64,000 nt of DNA, taken from Planctomycetaceae bacterium. Lineage in GTDB: Bacteria > Planctomycetota > Planctomycetia > Pirellulales > Pirellulaceae. Location of the stretch: NCBI GenBank assembly GCA_002723275.1, contig PBNZ01000043.1:212109-276108 (forward strand), read 5' to 3'. The notes beneath the pieces were generated by a model. It did no database searches and had not been told where the DNA came from. It was given only the letters and a program-made list of their open reading frames with translations. Made by a program: the position numbers and the translations under genes. Shown piece by piece: positions 27,677-36,672 of the stretch; the stretch's first letter is position 1; every line of letters begins with the position of its first letter.

Positions 27677-27990
27677 GCGATCTGGATCAGGGATTGCTCA
27701 AACTCCCGGTGTTCGGCATGCCGAGGAATAAGCCCCGCCTCAGCGGTCACGAACGACAAGCCTTCAGGACGTTCTGCACAGCGGCGAGCCAATTCCATCA
27801 CCTTCTGGATCGCCTCAGTGAGTGTCGGAGACGCTTGAGAGATGCTCGACAACTGCTGATGCCGCAGTTTGAGTTCATCCCAGAGAGTGGCATTTAAAGA
27901 ACCGGGGCCACCAGATAAGTATTGTTTCCAAAGGCATCTGGCGGCCCGTTCGAATTCCTTGAGACCGTTTTTTGATTCGTGTTCATCCAT
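27649..27990 (-). CDS. Hypothetical helical protein
   Basis: A 113-residue, almost fully helical product (NGLKEFERAARCLWKQYL, LTEAIQKVMELARRCAERPEG) without signal peptide or TM. I do not recognise it. It overlaps the 3' end of the kinase gene by 28 bases on the opposite strand and ends with DSSI. It lies 18 bases upstream of the TPR gene on the same strand, so the two may be co-transcribed. Codon use looks normal for the window. Confidence 0.6.
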   Translation of the reverse strand: MDEHESKNGLKEFERAARCLWKQYLSGGPGSLNATLWDELKLRHQQLSSISQASPTLTEAIQKVMELARRCAERPEGLSFVTAEAGLIPRHAEHREFEQSLIQIAQALDDSSI

Positions 27991-28008
27991 GACACCGATC
28001 AGGATTGA

Positions 28009-29628
28009 TTAGAGCGGTCCGACGTTAGCGTCATAAGTCATCTCGGCATTATCGACTTCGCTCTGCAGACGATCAGCCGCCTGTTCGCGGAACTGACGTG
28101 CCTGTTCGTTTTGTCGATCGCGACGCAAAACATTGTTGAAATCCTCAATCGCTCGATCATTACGTCCGACGTTCATGTACGCCAAACCACGATTCAAGTA
28201 AGCAGGAACGAAGTTTCGTGACGATCGAAGTGCCCGTGTGTAAGCCCGAATCGCGTCGAGATCATCACCTTGCTGTGCATGGGTGATCCCCTGCCAGTAA
28301 CTCGCTCGTGGCTCGAATTGATAGGGGTTTCGCGGATCATTCGCAGCCGCTGCAAAATCCTGCAGAGCTTCGTCGTATTCGTTTTGATGGAAGTAACAGA
28401 TGCCGCGGCGAAGATACGCCTCGGTGTAGGCGGGGAACAAATCGACGGCCTTTGTGTAATCGTCGATGGCTCCATCAATGTCTCCCAGCATTCGCTTGGC
28501 ATGGCCACTACTGAAGTGGGCCCGAGCCAACTCAAGTGGATCTTTTGTGCCGCCCAGGATCTGATCGCAATCCTTGATGGCCTGTTGGTAAATCGCGTTG
28601 CGATCTTCACCCTCTAACTCGTTTGCCAAAGCGATCATGTTTTCGGCGCGAGACATCAAGATGTTTTCGGCCCGGTTATTGGTCGGGTCTCGTGGTTCCC
28701 ACGATTTCGTTTCAGTCCCAAACTCTGCCGCCGACAAAAATCCGTTAATCGCATTGATCGCGGCTCTTAGATCAGCAACAACCTGCTGATCGTCAGCGTC
28801 AGACTTGGCGGATTCGAAATTTGCTCGCTGTGAAAAGGCCAATCCCAGATCCGCGGCAGCCTGCGAATTCTCACCGAGAATCGAAACAGCCTTTTCAAGA
28901 TCTTCAATCGAGGGATCAAGTTCACGAATTCGAGATAAAACGCGGCCTCGTTCCAAATAGGCTTCGCCGTTGTTCGCATCAAGTTCAATGGCTCGATCCA
29001 AAGAGGTAATCGCCTGAATTAAACTACGTTGACCAGCCTGATCGTTACCCTGTGTTGGCGACGTCAAAACAAGTCGCAATAAGGCTTTCGCTTGCAAGAA
29101 CAAGCTCTGTGGATCTCCAGGATTTTGAGCAATGGCCTGGGCAAAATCATCCGCAGCCTCACGGAAGCGTGCCGTCTCCAGGTAGAGCTCGCCTCTTTGG
29201 ACATGAGAATCGTTGACAAGACCTTCGTAACGCGCCGCTCCAGGACTGACGATCGCTCGAGAATAAGCCTCAATTGCATCATCAAGCAATCCAAGCTCAC
29301 TCAAACATCGAGCACGTCCGAAATGGGCCGGTGCAAAAGTTCGATCAAGTGCGAGTACCTTATTGAATTCCGCCAGTGCCTCGTCAAACTTTTGGTCCTG
29401 CAAAAGCTGTGCAGCTGCCGTATTGGCTCGCTCAAATTCAGCTTGAGGATCCAGAGCTGCGGCAGACGCACCCCCATCACCCAGGACATCGCCGGTGGTA
29501 CTAGAACCGGAATCCAGGTTGTCGTCAAAAATGCCTTGTGCGGCAAGCGGTACAGTAAGCGTCCCCGATAAAACGAGGGACAGAGCAATCGTCAGGAGTC
29601 GAAAGCTGTGGGTCGAAGCCAATTTCAT
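28009..29628 (-). CDS. Exported TPR-repeat protein
   Basis: A 539-residue protein with a signal peptide (core LTIALSLVLSGTLTVPLAAQG, cleaved near residue 31), an acidic low-complexity stretch, and about nine TPR units. Clear units are FDEALAEFNKVLALDRTFAPA, LDDAIEAYSRAIV, IDGAIDDYTKAVDLFPAY, YDEALQDFAAAANDP and NDRAIEDFNNVLRRDRQNE. TPRs form a superhelical scaffold for protein contacts. It should sit in the periplasm or at the cell surface. No partner is suggested by the neighbours. The ATG at 29628 is the only good start. Confidence 0.88.
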   Translation of the reverse strand: MKLASTHSFRLLTIALSLVLSGTLTVPLAAQGIFDDNLDSGSSTTGDVLGDGGASAAALDPQAEFERANTAAAQLLQDQKFDEALAEFNKVLALDRTFAPAHFGRARCLSELGLLDDAIEAYSRAIVSPGAARYEGLVNDSHVQRGELYLETARFREAADDFAQAIAQNPGDPQSLFLQAKALLRLVLTSPTQGNDQAGQRSLIQAITSLDRAIELDANNGEAYLERGRVLSRIRELDPSIEDLEKAVSILGENSQAAADLGLAFSQRANFESAKSDADDQQVVADLRAAINAINGFLSAAEFGTETKSWEPRDPTNNRAENILMSRAENMIALANELEGEDRNAIYQQAIKDCDQILGGTKDPLELARAHFSSGHAKRMLGDIDGAIDDYTKAVDLFPAYTEAYLRRGICYFHQNEYDEALQDFAAAANDPRNPYQFEPRASYWQGITHAQQGDDLDAIRAYTRALRSSRNFVPAYLNRGLAYMNVGRNDRAIEDFNNVLRRDRQNEQARQFREQAADRLQSEVDNAEMTYDANVGPL

Positions 29629-29753
29629 GGTGCAATCCTCGATGATCAGACTGAAAAGCGTCTAAGCGTCCTCAATTATAGAACCCGGTTAGGCGTCAGA
29701 AGAAAGTTCCACGATATAGGTTGAGTAATTCTCGAACGTTTTCCCCTGCCACC

Positions 29754-30014
29754 CTACTGGCCACCTGGAATATTCGTCACGATCGATTCCAAGCGATCCT
29801 GCAACTCTTCAACCGTCGGCAGATAACCGACGACTCGATCGGCAAAAGAATCCATCACGCTGCTGTCGTCCATCAAACCCTAATTATCGGCGGTCGGTCT
29901 CAACACCATTCTTCCGTTCGACATGTCTTGCAGAAGATGCTCAATAGGATCGCATGCTCCGACCCCTTCGATAACTGAGGCCAGACCTTTTAGGCTACGT
30001 CGTGCAAGCCGCAT
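29754..30014 (-). other. Two possible very short genes or a gene remnant
   Basis: On the minus strand a 44-codon frame (30014 to 29880; contains IEGVGACDPIEHLLQDM) ends 6 bases before the ATG of a 39-codon frame (29873 to 29754; contains VVGYLPTVEELQDRLESI). Both show amphipathic helices and normal codon use, unlike random frames. No ribosome site is evident for either, and the phase upstream of the first is broken by a stop. They may be two small peptides, or remains of one gene. Function unknown. Confidence 0.3.
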
Positions 30015-30271
30015 TCGTTCAACCGCAGAGTCGGCCAGTTACTCTCAACATCCTGCCGATCGTCGGAAGGCAACTCGCGCGATCGTTGGTTGAGCGCTCA
30101 AATGAGCGTTCACGAACCTAAACATCCGATCGCCATATCGACGAAAAAACAACAAAATCCAACTAATCCTCCCAATCCTCTCAATTTTCGATTGAACAGG
30201 AGCTCTAGGGCATATAGGATGCGGGGGTTACGAGATTACTGTTTCGTAAACAACTCCTGGAAACGCCAACG

Positions 30272-30355
30272 AAAAACGCCTGATTCTCAATCTTTCGACA
30301 TGCTTCGCGGCTTTGCGCGAGGCGGTGCTCGAAGATGGGTATCAGGCGTTTTTTT
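30272..30355 (+). ncRNA. Long layered hairpin ending in poly-T (terminator or leader RNA)
   Basis: AAAAACGCCTGAT (30272-30284) pairs with ATCAGGCGTTTTT (30341-30353). Inside lie a second stem (ATCTTTCGA with TCGAAGAT, one bulge) and a third (GCTTCGCG with CGCGAGGC, one G-U pair). The T run makes it terminator-like, yet it ends only 45 bases before the PEP-CTERM gene and no gene in the same direction ends upstream, so a structured RNA or attenuator is also possible. Confidence 0.55.
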
Positions 30356-30399
30356 GTTTATATCTCAACTGTCGTGAGAATGATACAAGGAATGACTAG

Positions 30400-31038
30400 A
30401 TGCGAATTGCAACTACGTTTTTAGTGATGCTCTGCTTAGTGACAACTGCCGCTGCAGAATCAGTAACGATCAAGAACGCAAGCTTTGAAGCGCCCGCACA
30501 GGATCCAGGCGGTTGGACTAACGATCTTCCCGATTGGGACGGTCCTCCAGCAGCTGGCGACGCGTTCATCGAATATATCGATGGTTTTGTCTCTGAAAGC
30601 GTCAATCACATCGGTATTCAGAACGGTCAAGAAGTGTCCCAAAACCTGGGCGTTTCCCTTCAAGCGAATTCGGTTTACACGCTAACCGTTGGTGTTGGAA
30701 ATCGTAACGACAGTTTCACGCCGACAGACGGCAGTCAAGCTTCGACCTTCGGTCTCTATGCTGGTGGTGACGCTGGTGATGGTGGAACGCTGTTGGCCGA
30801 ATCGACCGTCGACGCTGGCCCACTGGGCGCATCGACTTTCGCAGACTTTTCGCTCGTGTACGAGACAACCGACGCTCTTGAAGCAGGTGACTTGTTCGTC
30901 TCCCTGCGAACGACCGGCGGTGGTCGAGCTCACTACGACAACATTCGTCTGGAAGTCGTTCCGGAACCCACTTCCTTGACGTTGATTGGCATTGCAGGCC
31001 TCGGCCTGATGTCGCTCCGACGACGTCGCACGAAGTAG
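30400..31038 (+). CDS. PEP-CTERM sorting domain protein
   Basis: A 212-residue secreted protein. The signal peptide is residues 1-17 (TTFLVMLCLVTTAAAES). The body looks like a jelly-roll, carbohydrate-binding-like domain (VTIKNASFEAPAQDPGG at the start of the mature part, SVYTLTVGVGNRND, GDLFVSLRTTGGGRAHYDN). The C-terminus is a complete PEP-CTERM tag: VPEPTSLTLIGIAGLGLM followed by RRRR, which directs exosortase (EpsH-type) processing. No exosortase gene is in the window. SD AAGGA (30387-30391) supports the ATG. A structured RNA lies just upstream and a strong terminator downstream, so it is a single-gene unit. Confidence 0.92.
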   Translation: MRIATTFLVMLCLVTTAAAESVTIKNASFEAPAQDPGGWTNDLPDWDGPPAAGDAFIEYIDGFVSESVNHIGIQNGQEVSQNLGVSLQANSVYTLTVGVGNRNDSFTPTDGSQASTFGLYAGGDAGDGGTLLAESTVDAGPLGASTFADFSLVYETTDALEAGDLFVSLRTTGGGRAHYDNIRLEVVPEPTSLTLIGIAGLGLMSLRRRRTK

Positions 31039-31083
31039 CAACGTTTCCAACGCCGCATCGCGTTGAAAATTGTCAGGTATAAT

Positions 31084-31129
31084 GAAGAGCGGGTTGGTGG
31101 CAGTGCCCCAACCCGCTCTTCTTTTTTTT
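31084..31129 (+). terminator. Intrinsic terminator after the PEP-CTERM gene
   Basis: GAAGAGCGGGTTGG (31084-31097) pairs with CCAACCCGCTCTTC (31108-31121) around a 10-base loop, followed by eight T. It is the strongest terminator in the window. Confidence 0.93.
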
Positions 31130-31191
31130 GGCGGTTAGGACGACCGTACCGAATGTGACGGAATCAGGTCGCCCAGCTACCTGCCAAAACC

Positions 31192-34100
31192 ATGCGTCAA
31201 TTATGGTTAACGTTAATTGCGAGCTTGCTGGTCCTTGTAACCGGGTGTCGGCAAGATCCCGTACCGCAGGAATCATCTCCGGCTATTCCCGCCTCTCCCG
31301 AGAGGGCAACGTCCCCTGACTCAACTCAACTTGAAGAGACCTCGACATCGCGGCTTCATGAGTTAGCGAGCGATTCCAACGGAACGCCCAGCGACCCTCT
31401 TGCAGAGGGTTGGGAATTTGAAGAGTTCAATCAGCAGGCGAATTCGCGTTTGAAGCAACTGGGGAAACTGGTCACATCTCCAGAGTTCAAAGCATCACAT
31501 TTTGCCGAATTGTCAGCGACATCCTTCGCGGCAACGGAATTACAGCCGGAGGATCTGGAGAGAGCCTATCAGGGTCAAGTCTTTGAGGTCGAGCGACTGA
31601 GTCAGGATTTTCAGTTGAGCCGCGATTCGACATCAATTGCTGCAGCCTTCAAGCCACTCTGGGAACGATTTGGACAGCTCCAAGATCCGCACTTCAAGTT
31701 TAAGGTTTTCCGTGTCTCGGAAGACGGCGACGAATTCGTCACCAAACAATACGTTCAGTTTTCTGGCTTCAGTGAGGGCCATTCGGTTGAACAGAACTCA
31801 ACCTGGATCATTGGCTGGCAGCCCAACCGTCCGAAAGGTGCTCCGACGATCGCCTGGATTGAATTAGTCGACTTTGAACAGGTCACGTCGACTCAAGCGG
31901 GAGGTGGTCGGCTACTAGTCGATTGCACTCGCTCTGTCCTGCAGTCGGTCCCCGCCTACGAGTCGACACTCTTGCCGGGCATCGGTCATTGGCGAGAGCG
32001 TCTTGAAAAAGAATTCGCGATTCACAACTTCGGACACCATGGCCTCGCTTTGGGCGATGTGAACGGAGACGACTGGGATGACATCTACGTCTGCCAAACC
32101 GGCGGACTTCCAAATCTGCTTTTGATACGACAACCAGACGGAACGGTCGTCGACGGCGCGGCAGAAGCCGGTGTTGACTATCTCGACAACACGCGCAGCG
32201 CTCTCTTCTTGGATCTCGACAACGATGGGGACCAGGACCTGGTCTTATCTTTGACAAGTGGCCTGCTGCTCGCCGAAAACGACGGTGCTGGGAGATATCG
32301 ATTGCGAGCTCGTATTCCGAGTGTCCGCGAGGGCTTTTCCCTGGCCGCCGCCGACTACGACCAAGATGGCTGGACGGACCTCTTTGTTTGCGTCTACTAC
32401 GGGGCGGGTAATGATGTCTCAGAACTTCCCCTCCCCCTCCCCTACTTCGACGCCACCAACGGCGGTGCGAATCATTTAATTCGAAATCATGGTGATTGGA
32501 AATTCTCCGAAGTCACCGAGGCTGTGGGACTGGACACAGACAATCGACGATTCAGCTTCGCGGCGGCGTGGGAAGACGATGACAACGACGGTGATCTTGA
32601 TCTGTTAATCGTGAACGATTTTGGACCGAACCAACTTTTCCGTAACGACTCGGGACAATTCAAGGATGTTGCCAGCGATATTGGCCTTCGCGACGGGGCG
32701 TTTGGAATGTCCGCAACCTGGGGAGATTTTGACCACGATGGTCGCTTTGATATTTACGTCTCGAACATGTTTTCGGCAGCCGGAAACCGAGTGACCTTTA
32801 CCGAGAGGTTCAAGCCCGATTCAACCCAGGAAACTCGAGCCAAGTACCAATACCTTGCTCGTGGCAATTCTCTTTTTCGCAATCGGGGTTCAAATCATTA
32901 CGACGACGTTAGCGAAACGATGCGAGTCACGATGGGTCGCTGGAGCTGGGCTTCGCTCTTCGTGGACCTAAACAACGACAGCTGGGAAGATCTGTTGGTA
33001 ACCAATGGATTCATTACAGGTCGAGATACCGAAGATTTGTGAAGTGTTCTTTGGCGGCAGGTCGTGTCGCAATCTCCCGTATCATCCGATGAGTTCGACA
33101 TTGCTCGCCAGGAAGATTCGGACTATCGCCGGCGCCTGCGGGAATTAAATCAACGATTAAGGCACAACGGCACATTAAGCGGTCACGAGCGGAATTGCGC
33201 TTTCCTGAATCTCCAAGGAACCGACTTCGCCACCGTCTCAGCCGTCAGTGGATTTGACTTCGACGACGATGCTCGCGGCCTGGCTGTCGTCGATTGGGAC
33301 GGAGACGGCGACCTGGATTTATGGACCACCAGTCGGACAGGTCCTCGGCTTCGCTTTCTCCGTAACGAACTAACGGACAACCATCACTTCTTGCTTTTAC
33401 GTCTGGAAGGTGTGCGTTGTAATCGTGATGCGATCGGAGCCAAGGTCATCGTCGCGATTGCCGATCGTCCTAACGAAAAGCTGATGAAGAGTCTTCGGGC
33501 CGGCGAGGGGTTTCTTTCACAAGGCAGTAAATGGCTGCACTTTGGCCTGGGAGATTCGGACAACATCAAGAGTGTTACGGTGCTCTGGCCGGACGGATCT
33601 CGACAAAGCTTTTCCAATCTTGCTGCGGATGGTCGGTATCGAATCGTCCAAGATCAACCGGAAGCAATCCGAATCGATGCGGCCGGCGAGTTTCCAAGAA
33701 TCCAACAGCTGCCACAGACTCAAACCAAAGACATTCAGGCTGCCAGGATTCCGCTCCTCCACCGAATCCCAGTGCCTAACTTGCCGATACAGTCTCTGAA
33801 TTCCGACCCTCAGGGCGGAACGATTGTTCCGGGCTCGTCAGGTCCACAACTGATCAACTTAGTTGCGACCTGGTGCCCGGCGTGCCGCGAAGAAATGGCG
33901 ATCTGGTCGCAACATCACGAGGGGTTGAAAGCCACGGGCCTCGATATCCACTGCATCATCGTCGATGAGATGATCGACAGTCCCACCTCGCCTACCGCTG
34001 ACGACGCGACATTGGCAGCCTTCCCAACTCATCGAGCAACGGCGGAACTCTCACAACGTCTTCAAGACGTCCATCAGATCCCCTTCACCCCGCACGTTGC

Positions 34101-34791
34101 GATGCCGGTTCCGACGAGCTTTTTGGTCGACGCAACAGGACATCTCGCGGTAATTTATCGAGGTCCAGTCGCTGTCGATACGCTCCTCGAAGATATCGCC
34201 AAACTCGCGCTCAACGAAACCGAATGGCAACTGGAAACGAAAGTTCATCCGGGCCGTTGGAACCAGGTCCCAAGCGAACCGGATTTCCTCACCCTTGCTC
34301 GCGAGCTGGTTAATCGTGGTGCCTATTTGGACGCGGTGGAATACACAACTCGATTCGAAGATAAATTTGCTCGAAGCAATGAGTTTTCGAAACTGTTGAC
34401 TTGGTTGGCCGATTCGCTGATCCAGCAGAATCCTACGGTGGCCGTTGCAGAATATCGGCGAGCTCTGCGAATGAACCCTAACGACGTAACGGCGATGAAT
34501 AACTTCGCATGGCAACTTGCCACGGACCCGCGCACGGAAGTACGAGATGGCGATCTCGCCGTGCAATTAGCCGAAAAGGCAGCTCGCCTGACCAAACTCG
34601 AAGATTACGGCGTCCTCGATACGCTGGGCGCGGCCTACGCGAGTATCAAAAACTTCAAGCGAGCGACAGCAGCCGCCAAACGGGGCATCACCTTGGCTGA
34701 AGCCCAGGGAGCTGATCCCGCCTTGATCGGTAGAATGCAATCGCGTCTCAAACGGTACCGGGAAGCCAGCCAAAACAGCGATAACCGTTGA
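31192..34791 (+). CDS. FG-GAP/ASPIC-UnbV lipoprotein with thioredoxin-like and TPR parts; in-frame TGA (candidate selenoprotein)
   Basis: The frame is open from ATG 31192 to 34791 apart from one TGA at 33040-33042, giving 1199 residues with residue 617 encoded by TGA. In order: lipoprotein signal (lipobox LVTGC, Cys19); a linker; an FG-GAP/VCBS beta-propeller of the CRTAC1 type (calcium-like loops DVNGDDWDD, DLDNDGDQD, DYDQDGWTD, DDNDGDLD, DFDHDGRFD, DLNNDSWED); the TGA; one more loop DWDGDGDLD; an ASPIC/UnbV domain with VLWPDGSRQ; a TlpA-like thioredoxin fold with WCPAC (Cys895, Cys898); and C-terminal TPRs. Domains continue smoothly across the TGA. A SECIS-like hairpin follows it. If TGA were a stop, the product would be a 616-residue truncated propeller, and a GTG at 33064 could start a leaderless remainder. 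An error in the sequence is the other alternative. Confidence 0.8.
33051..33072 (+). promoter_or_regulatory. Candidate bacterial SECIS element
   Basis: Nine bases after TGA (33040-33042) the RNA can fold as UUG, bulged G, CGGCA, loop GGUCG, UGUCG, CAA (33051-33072). Pairs are 51-72, 52-71, 53-70, 55-69, 56-68, 57-67 (G-U), 58-66 and 59-65; base 54 is the bulge. A 5' bulge below a GGUC apical loop at this distance (G at +18 and +19) matches the known E. coli fdhF element closely, including the heptamer GCAGGUC. Confidence 0.7.
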
Positions 34792-34860
34792 AACTCTGAG
34801 AGGATTGCCACGGATCTCGCGCCCCCACGGACCCGGTATGGCGTTTCCGAATCAGGTCGA

Positions 34861-36177
34861 TCAAGATCCGTCCGGCGAAGTCGCCTGGTTTTCGATCCGG
34901 TAAATATGCGTTTCAGTCCGGACGATGAACGCGTCGCCGTCCACCGCTGGAGTTGCGAGGAGCCGTTGATCTTTTAGTTCATTCTCGGCCACGATCGTGA
35001 GTTTTCTTGTGGGTCGAATCACAGTCGCCTTCCCATCTTCGTTGAAGAAGTAAATCCGATCCTTCGCATAAATAGGAGAAGCCGAATATCGACCGGGCAA
35101 TCTCTCCTTCCAAACTGTCTTGCCGGTCTTGGCCTCGAGACAGGTGGCGATCCCATCCCGGTTCACAACAAAGAGTAGATCGCCGACCAACAACGGCGAA
35201 CATCGCTGTGGCATACTCTTGATCTCTTTCCACAAGACGTGGGAGTCGGTCACATCACCGTTCCCTTCGGGGCGAATTGCCCAGAGTTCCGGACGATCTC
35301 GATCGACAATCGCAAACACCAATCCGTGTCCGTAAACAGGTCGCGGAGCGACCGACCAACCTCGATGCTGCACACGCCACAGTTCTTTTCCCTGGAGGTC
35401 ATACGCGTAGACCGCACGACCACCTGGGCTAACCATTTGCTGGCCCGCCCCGCGCGGAATAACAGTCGGCATGCAATACGCTTTACGATGGTGTACTGGA
35501 ATCTCTTCAAAGTCGATAGACCTTGGCGTCTTCCAAACGGTTTCACCCGTCGCCCGATCAAGTGCGATGATGTACTGAACATCTCGGCCATCCACATGGA
35601 CGACAAGGTGGCCACCAATCAACGTCGGCGAACTAGCGGGACCAGCGCCTGCCTCATGATCACACTTCAAATCGCGGCGCACCCAAATCTTGTCACCTGT
35701 TGTGGTGTCGAGGCAGGCCGTTCCATAAGTTCCGAAATGAACAAAGACACGTCCTTCTTCAATCACCGGCGTGGGCGTCGCATAAGTATTCTCGTCCGTG
35801 ATTCTCATTGGCTCTTCCACATCAAAGAGATGGAGATCATGCTCGATCTGACCTGTTTTTTTATCGATGCACATGGCAAATAGCTGATGACCATCTCGCG
35901 TCGCCGTGGTCAGCCAGATTTGGTCGCCCCAAATGACTGGCGATGACCAGCCTCGGTCGTGGATGGCTGTTTTCCAAGACACATTTTTCGACTCACTCCA
36001 CGAACGCGGCAAGTTTTCCGCCGACGAATAGCCATCGCCTGTCGGGCCGCGAAATTGCCACCACATCTCATCGGCTGAAACCAAGCCAGTCCAGCCGATT
36101 AACAGAAGCAGCACGATTGAGAAAAGGTGGTATGGAAATTGAAAAGACATCATGGTGTGTTTAACTGACATGATCAA
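34861..36177 (-). CDS. Exported PQQ-like beta-propeller protein
   Basis: A 438-residue protein with a signal peptide (core FSIVLLLLIGWTGLVSA). The mature part starts with WWQFRGPTGDGYS, the typical opening of planctomycete PQQ-binding-like repeat proteins, followed by about seven blades with motifs such as LFAMCIDKKTGQI, ACLDTTTGDKIWVRRD, IIALDRATGETVWKT and TCLEAKTGKTVWKERL. These proteins rarely have a known substrate and may be scaffolds. No quinoprotein dehydrogenase active-site motif is visible, so enzyme activity is not claimed. Its 3' end lies 70 bases from the preceding gene's 3' end. Several ATG codons are available at the N-terminus; the first keeps the full signal. Confidence 0.87.
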   Translation of the reverse strand: MIMSVKHTMMSFQFPYHLFSIVLLLLIGWTGLVSADEMWWQFRGPTGDGYSSAENLPRSWSESKNVSWKTAIHDRGWSSPVIWGDQIWLTTATRDGHQLFAMCIDKKTGQIEHDLHLFDVEEPMRITDENTYATPTPVIEEGRVFVHFGTYGTACLDTTTGDKIWVRRDLKCDHEAGAGPASSPTLIGGHLVVHVDGRDVQYIIALDRATGETVWKTPRSIDFEEIPVHHRKAYCMPTVIPRGAGQQMVSPGGRAVYAYDLQGKELWRVQHRGWSVAPRPVYGHGLVFAIVDRDRPELWAIRPEGNGDVTDSHVLWKEIKSMPQRCSPLLVGDLLFVVNRDGIATCLEAKTGKTVWKERLPGRYSASPIYAKDRIYFFNEDGKATVIRPTRKLTIVAENELKDQRLLATPAVDGDAFIVRTETHIYRIENQATSPDGS

Positions 36178-36672
36178 TAGTCGAGCCGGTGCGATTTACT
36201 GAAGTCATAGAAAGAAGAGTCATGAAGCTGTTCAACATTGTAGCCAATTGAAAATCAACTGCAGACAACCGAACCGGATCTCTTTTGCAAATTTCTTTAC
36301 CGGCAGCCAGCCAACGAGTCGGGTCCTGACCGGATCCTTCGCAGTCCATCGATCCACCAAGGCCCGGCATCAAAGAAACGGGCATGCCCCGTTGAAAACG
36401 TTTGCCAACCTTCGCCGATGAAACTCATTGGGTGGCTGACAATGTTCGATTTCCAGCTTGCTTCTGCGACAGTAGGCTGCGGCGAGGATGAGGGCGGAAA
36501 CAGACAGCAATTCGTTTTTTGGTGATCTCCATCGAATAACTCGCAACTTGTGATTTCTTGTGATACCTTGACGGGATAAATTGACTGAGATCATTGCCTA
36601 TCAGCAATCACCGTAAAACTCACCTGTGGTCTGCAAAGATCTTTGAGCAACCTCACGGGAAGAGCAAAAGGC
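36178..36672. other. Intergenic region between divergent genes
   Basis: About 495 bases between the propeller gene and the lipid operon, which point away from each other. I see no convincing gene. The region must hold both promoters. A TTG at 36643, in phase with the next gene, would add ten residues. Confidence 0.45.

Noticed and set aside
33064-34791. A separate gene starting at GTG 33064
   Set aside because: It lies in the same phase as the upstream lipoprotein frame, has no signal peptide although its domains are of exported type, and continues the same propeller. It remains the fallback if the TGA is a true stop.
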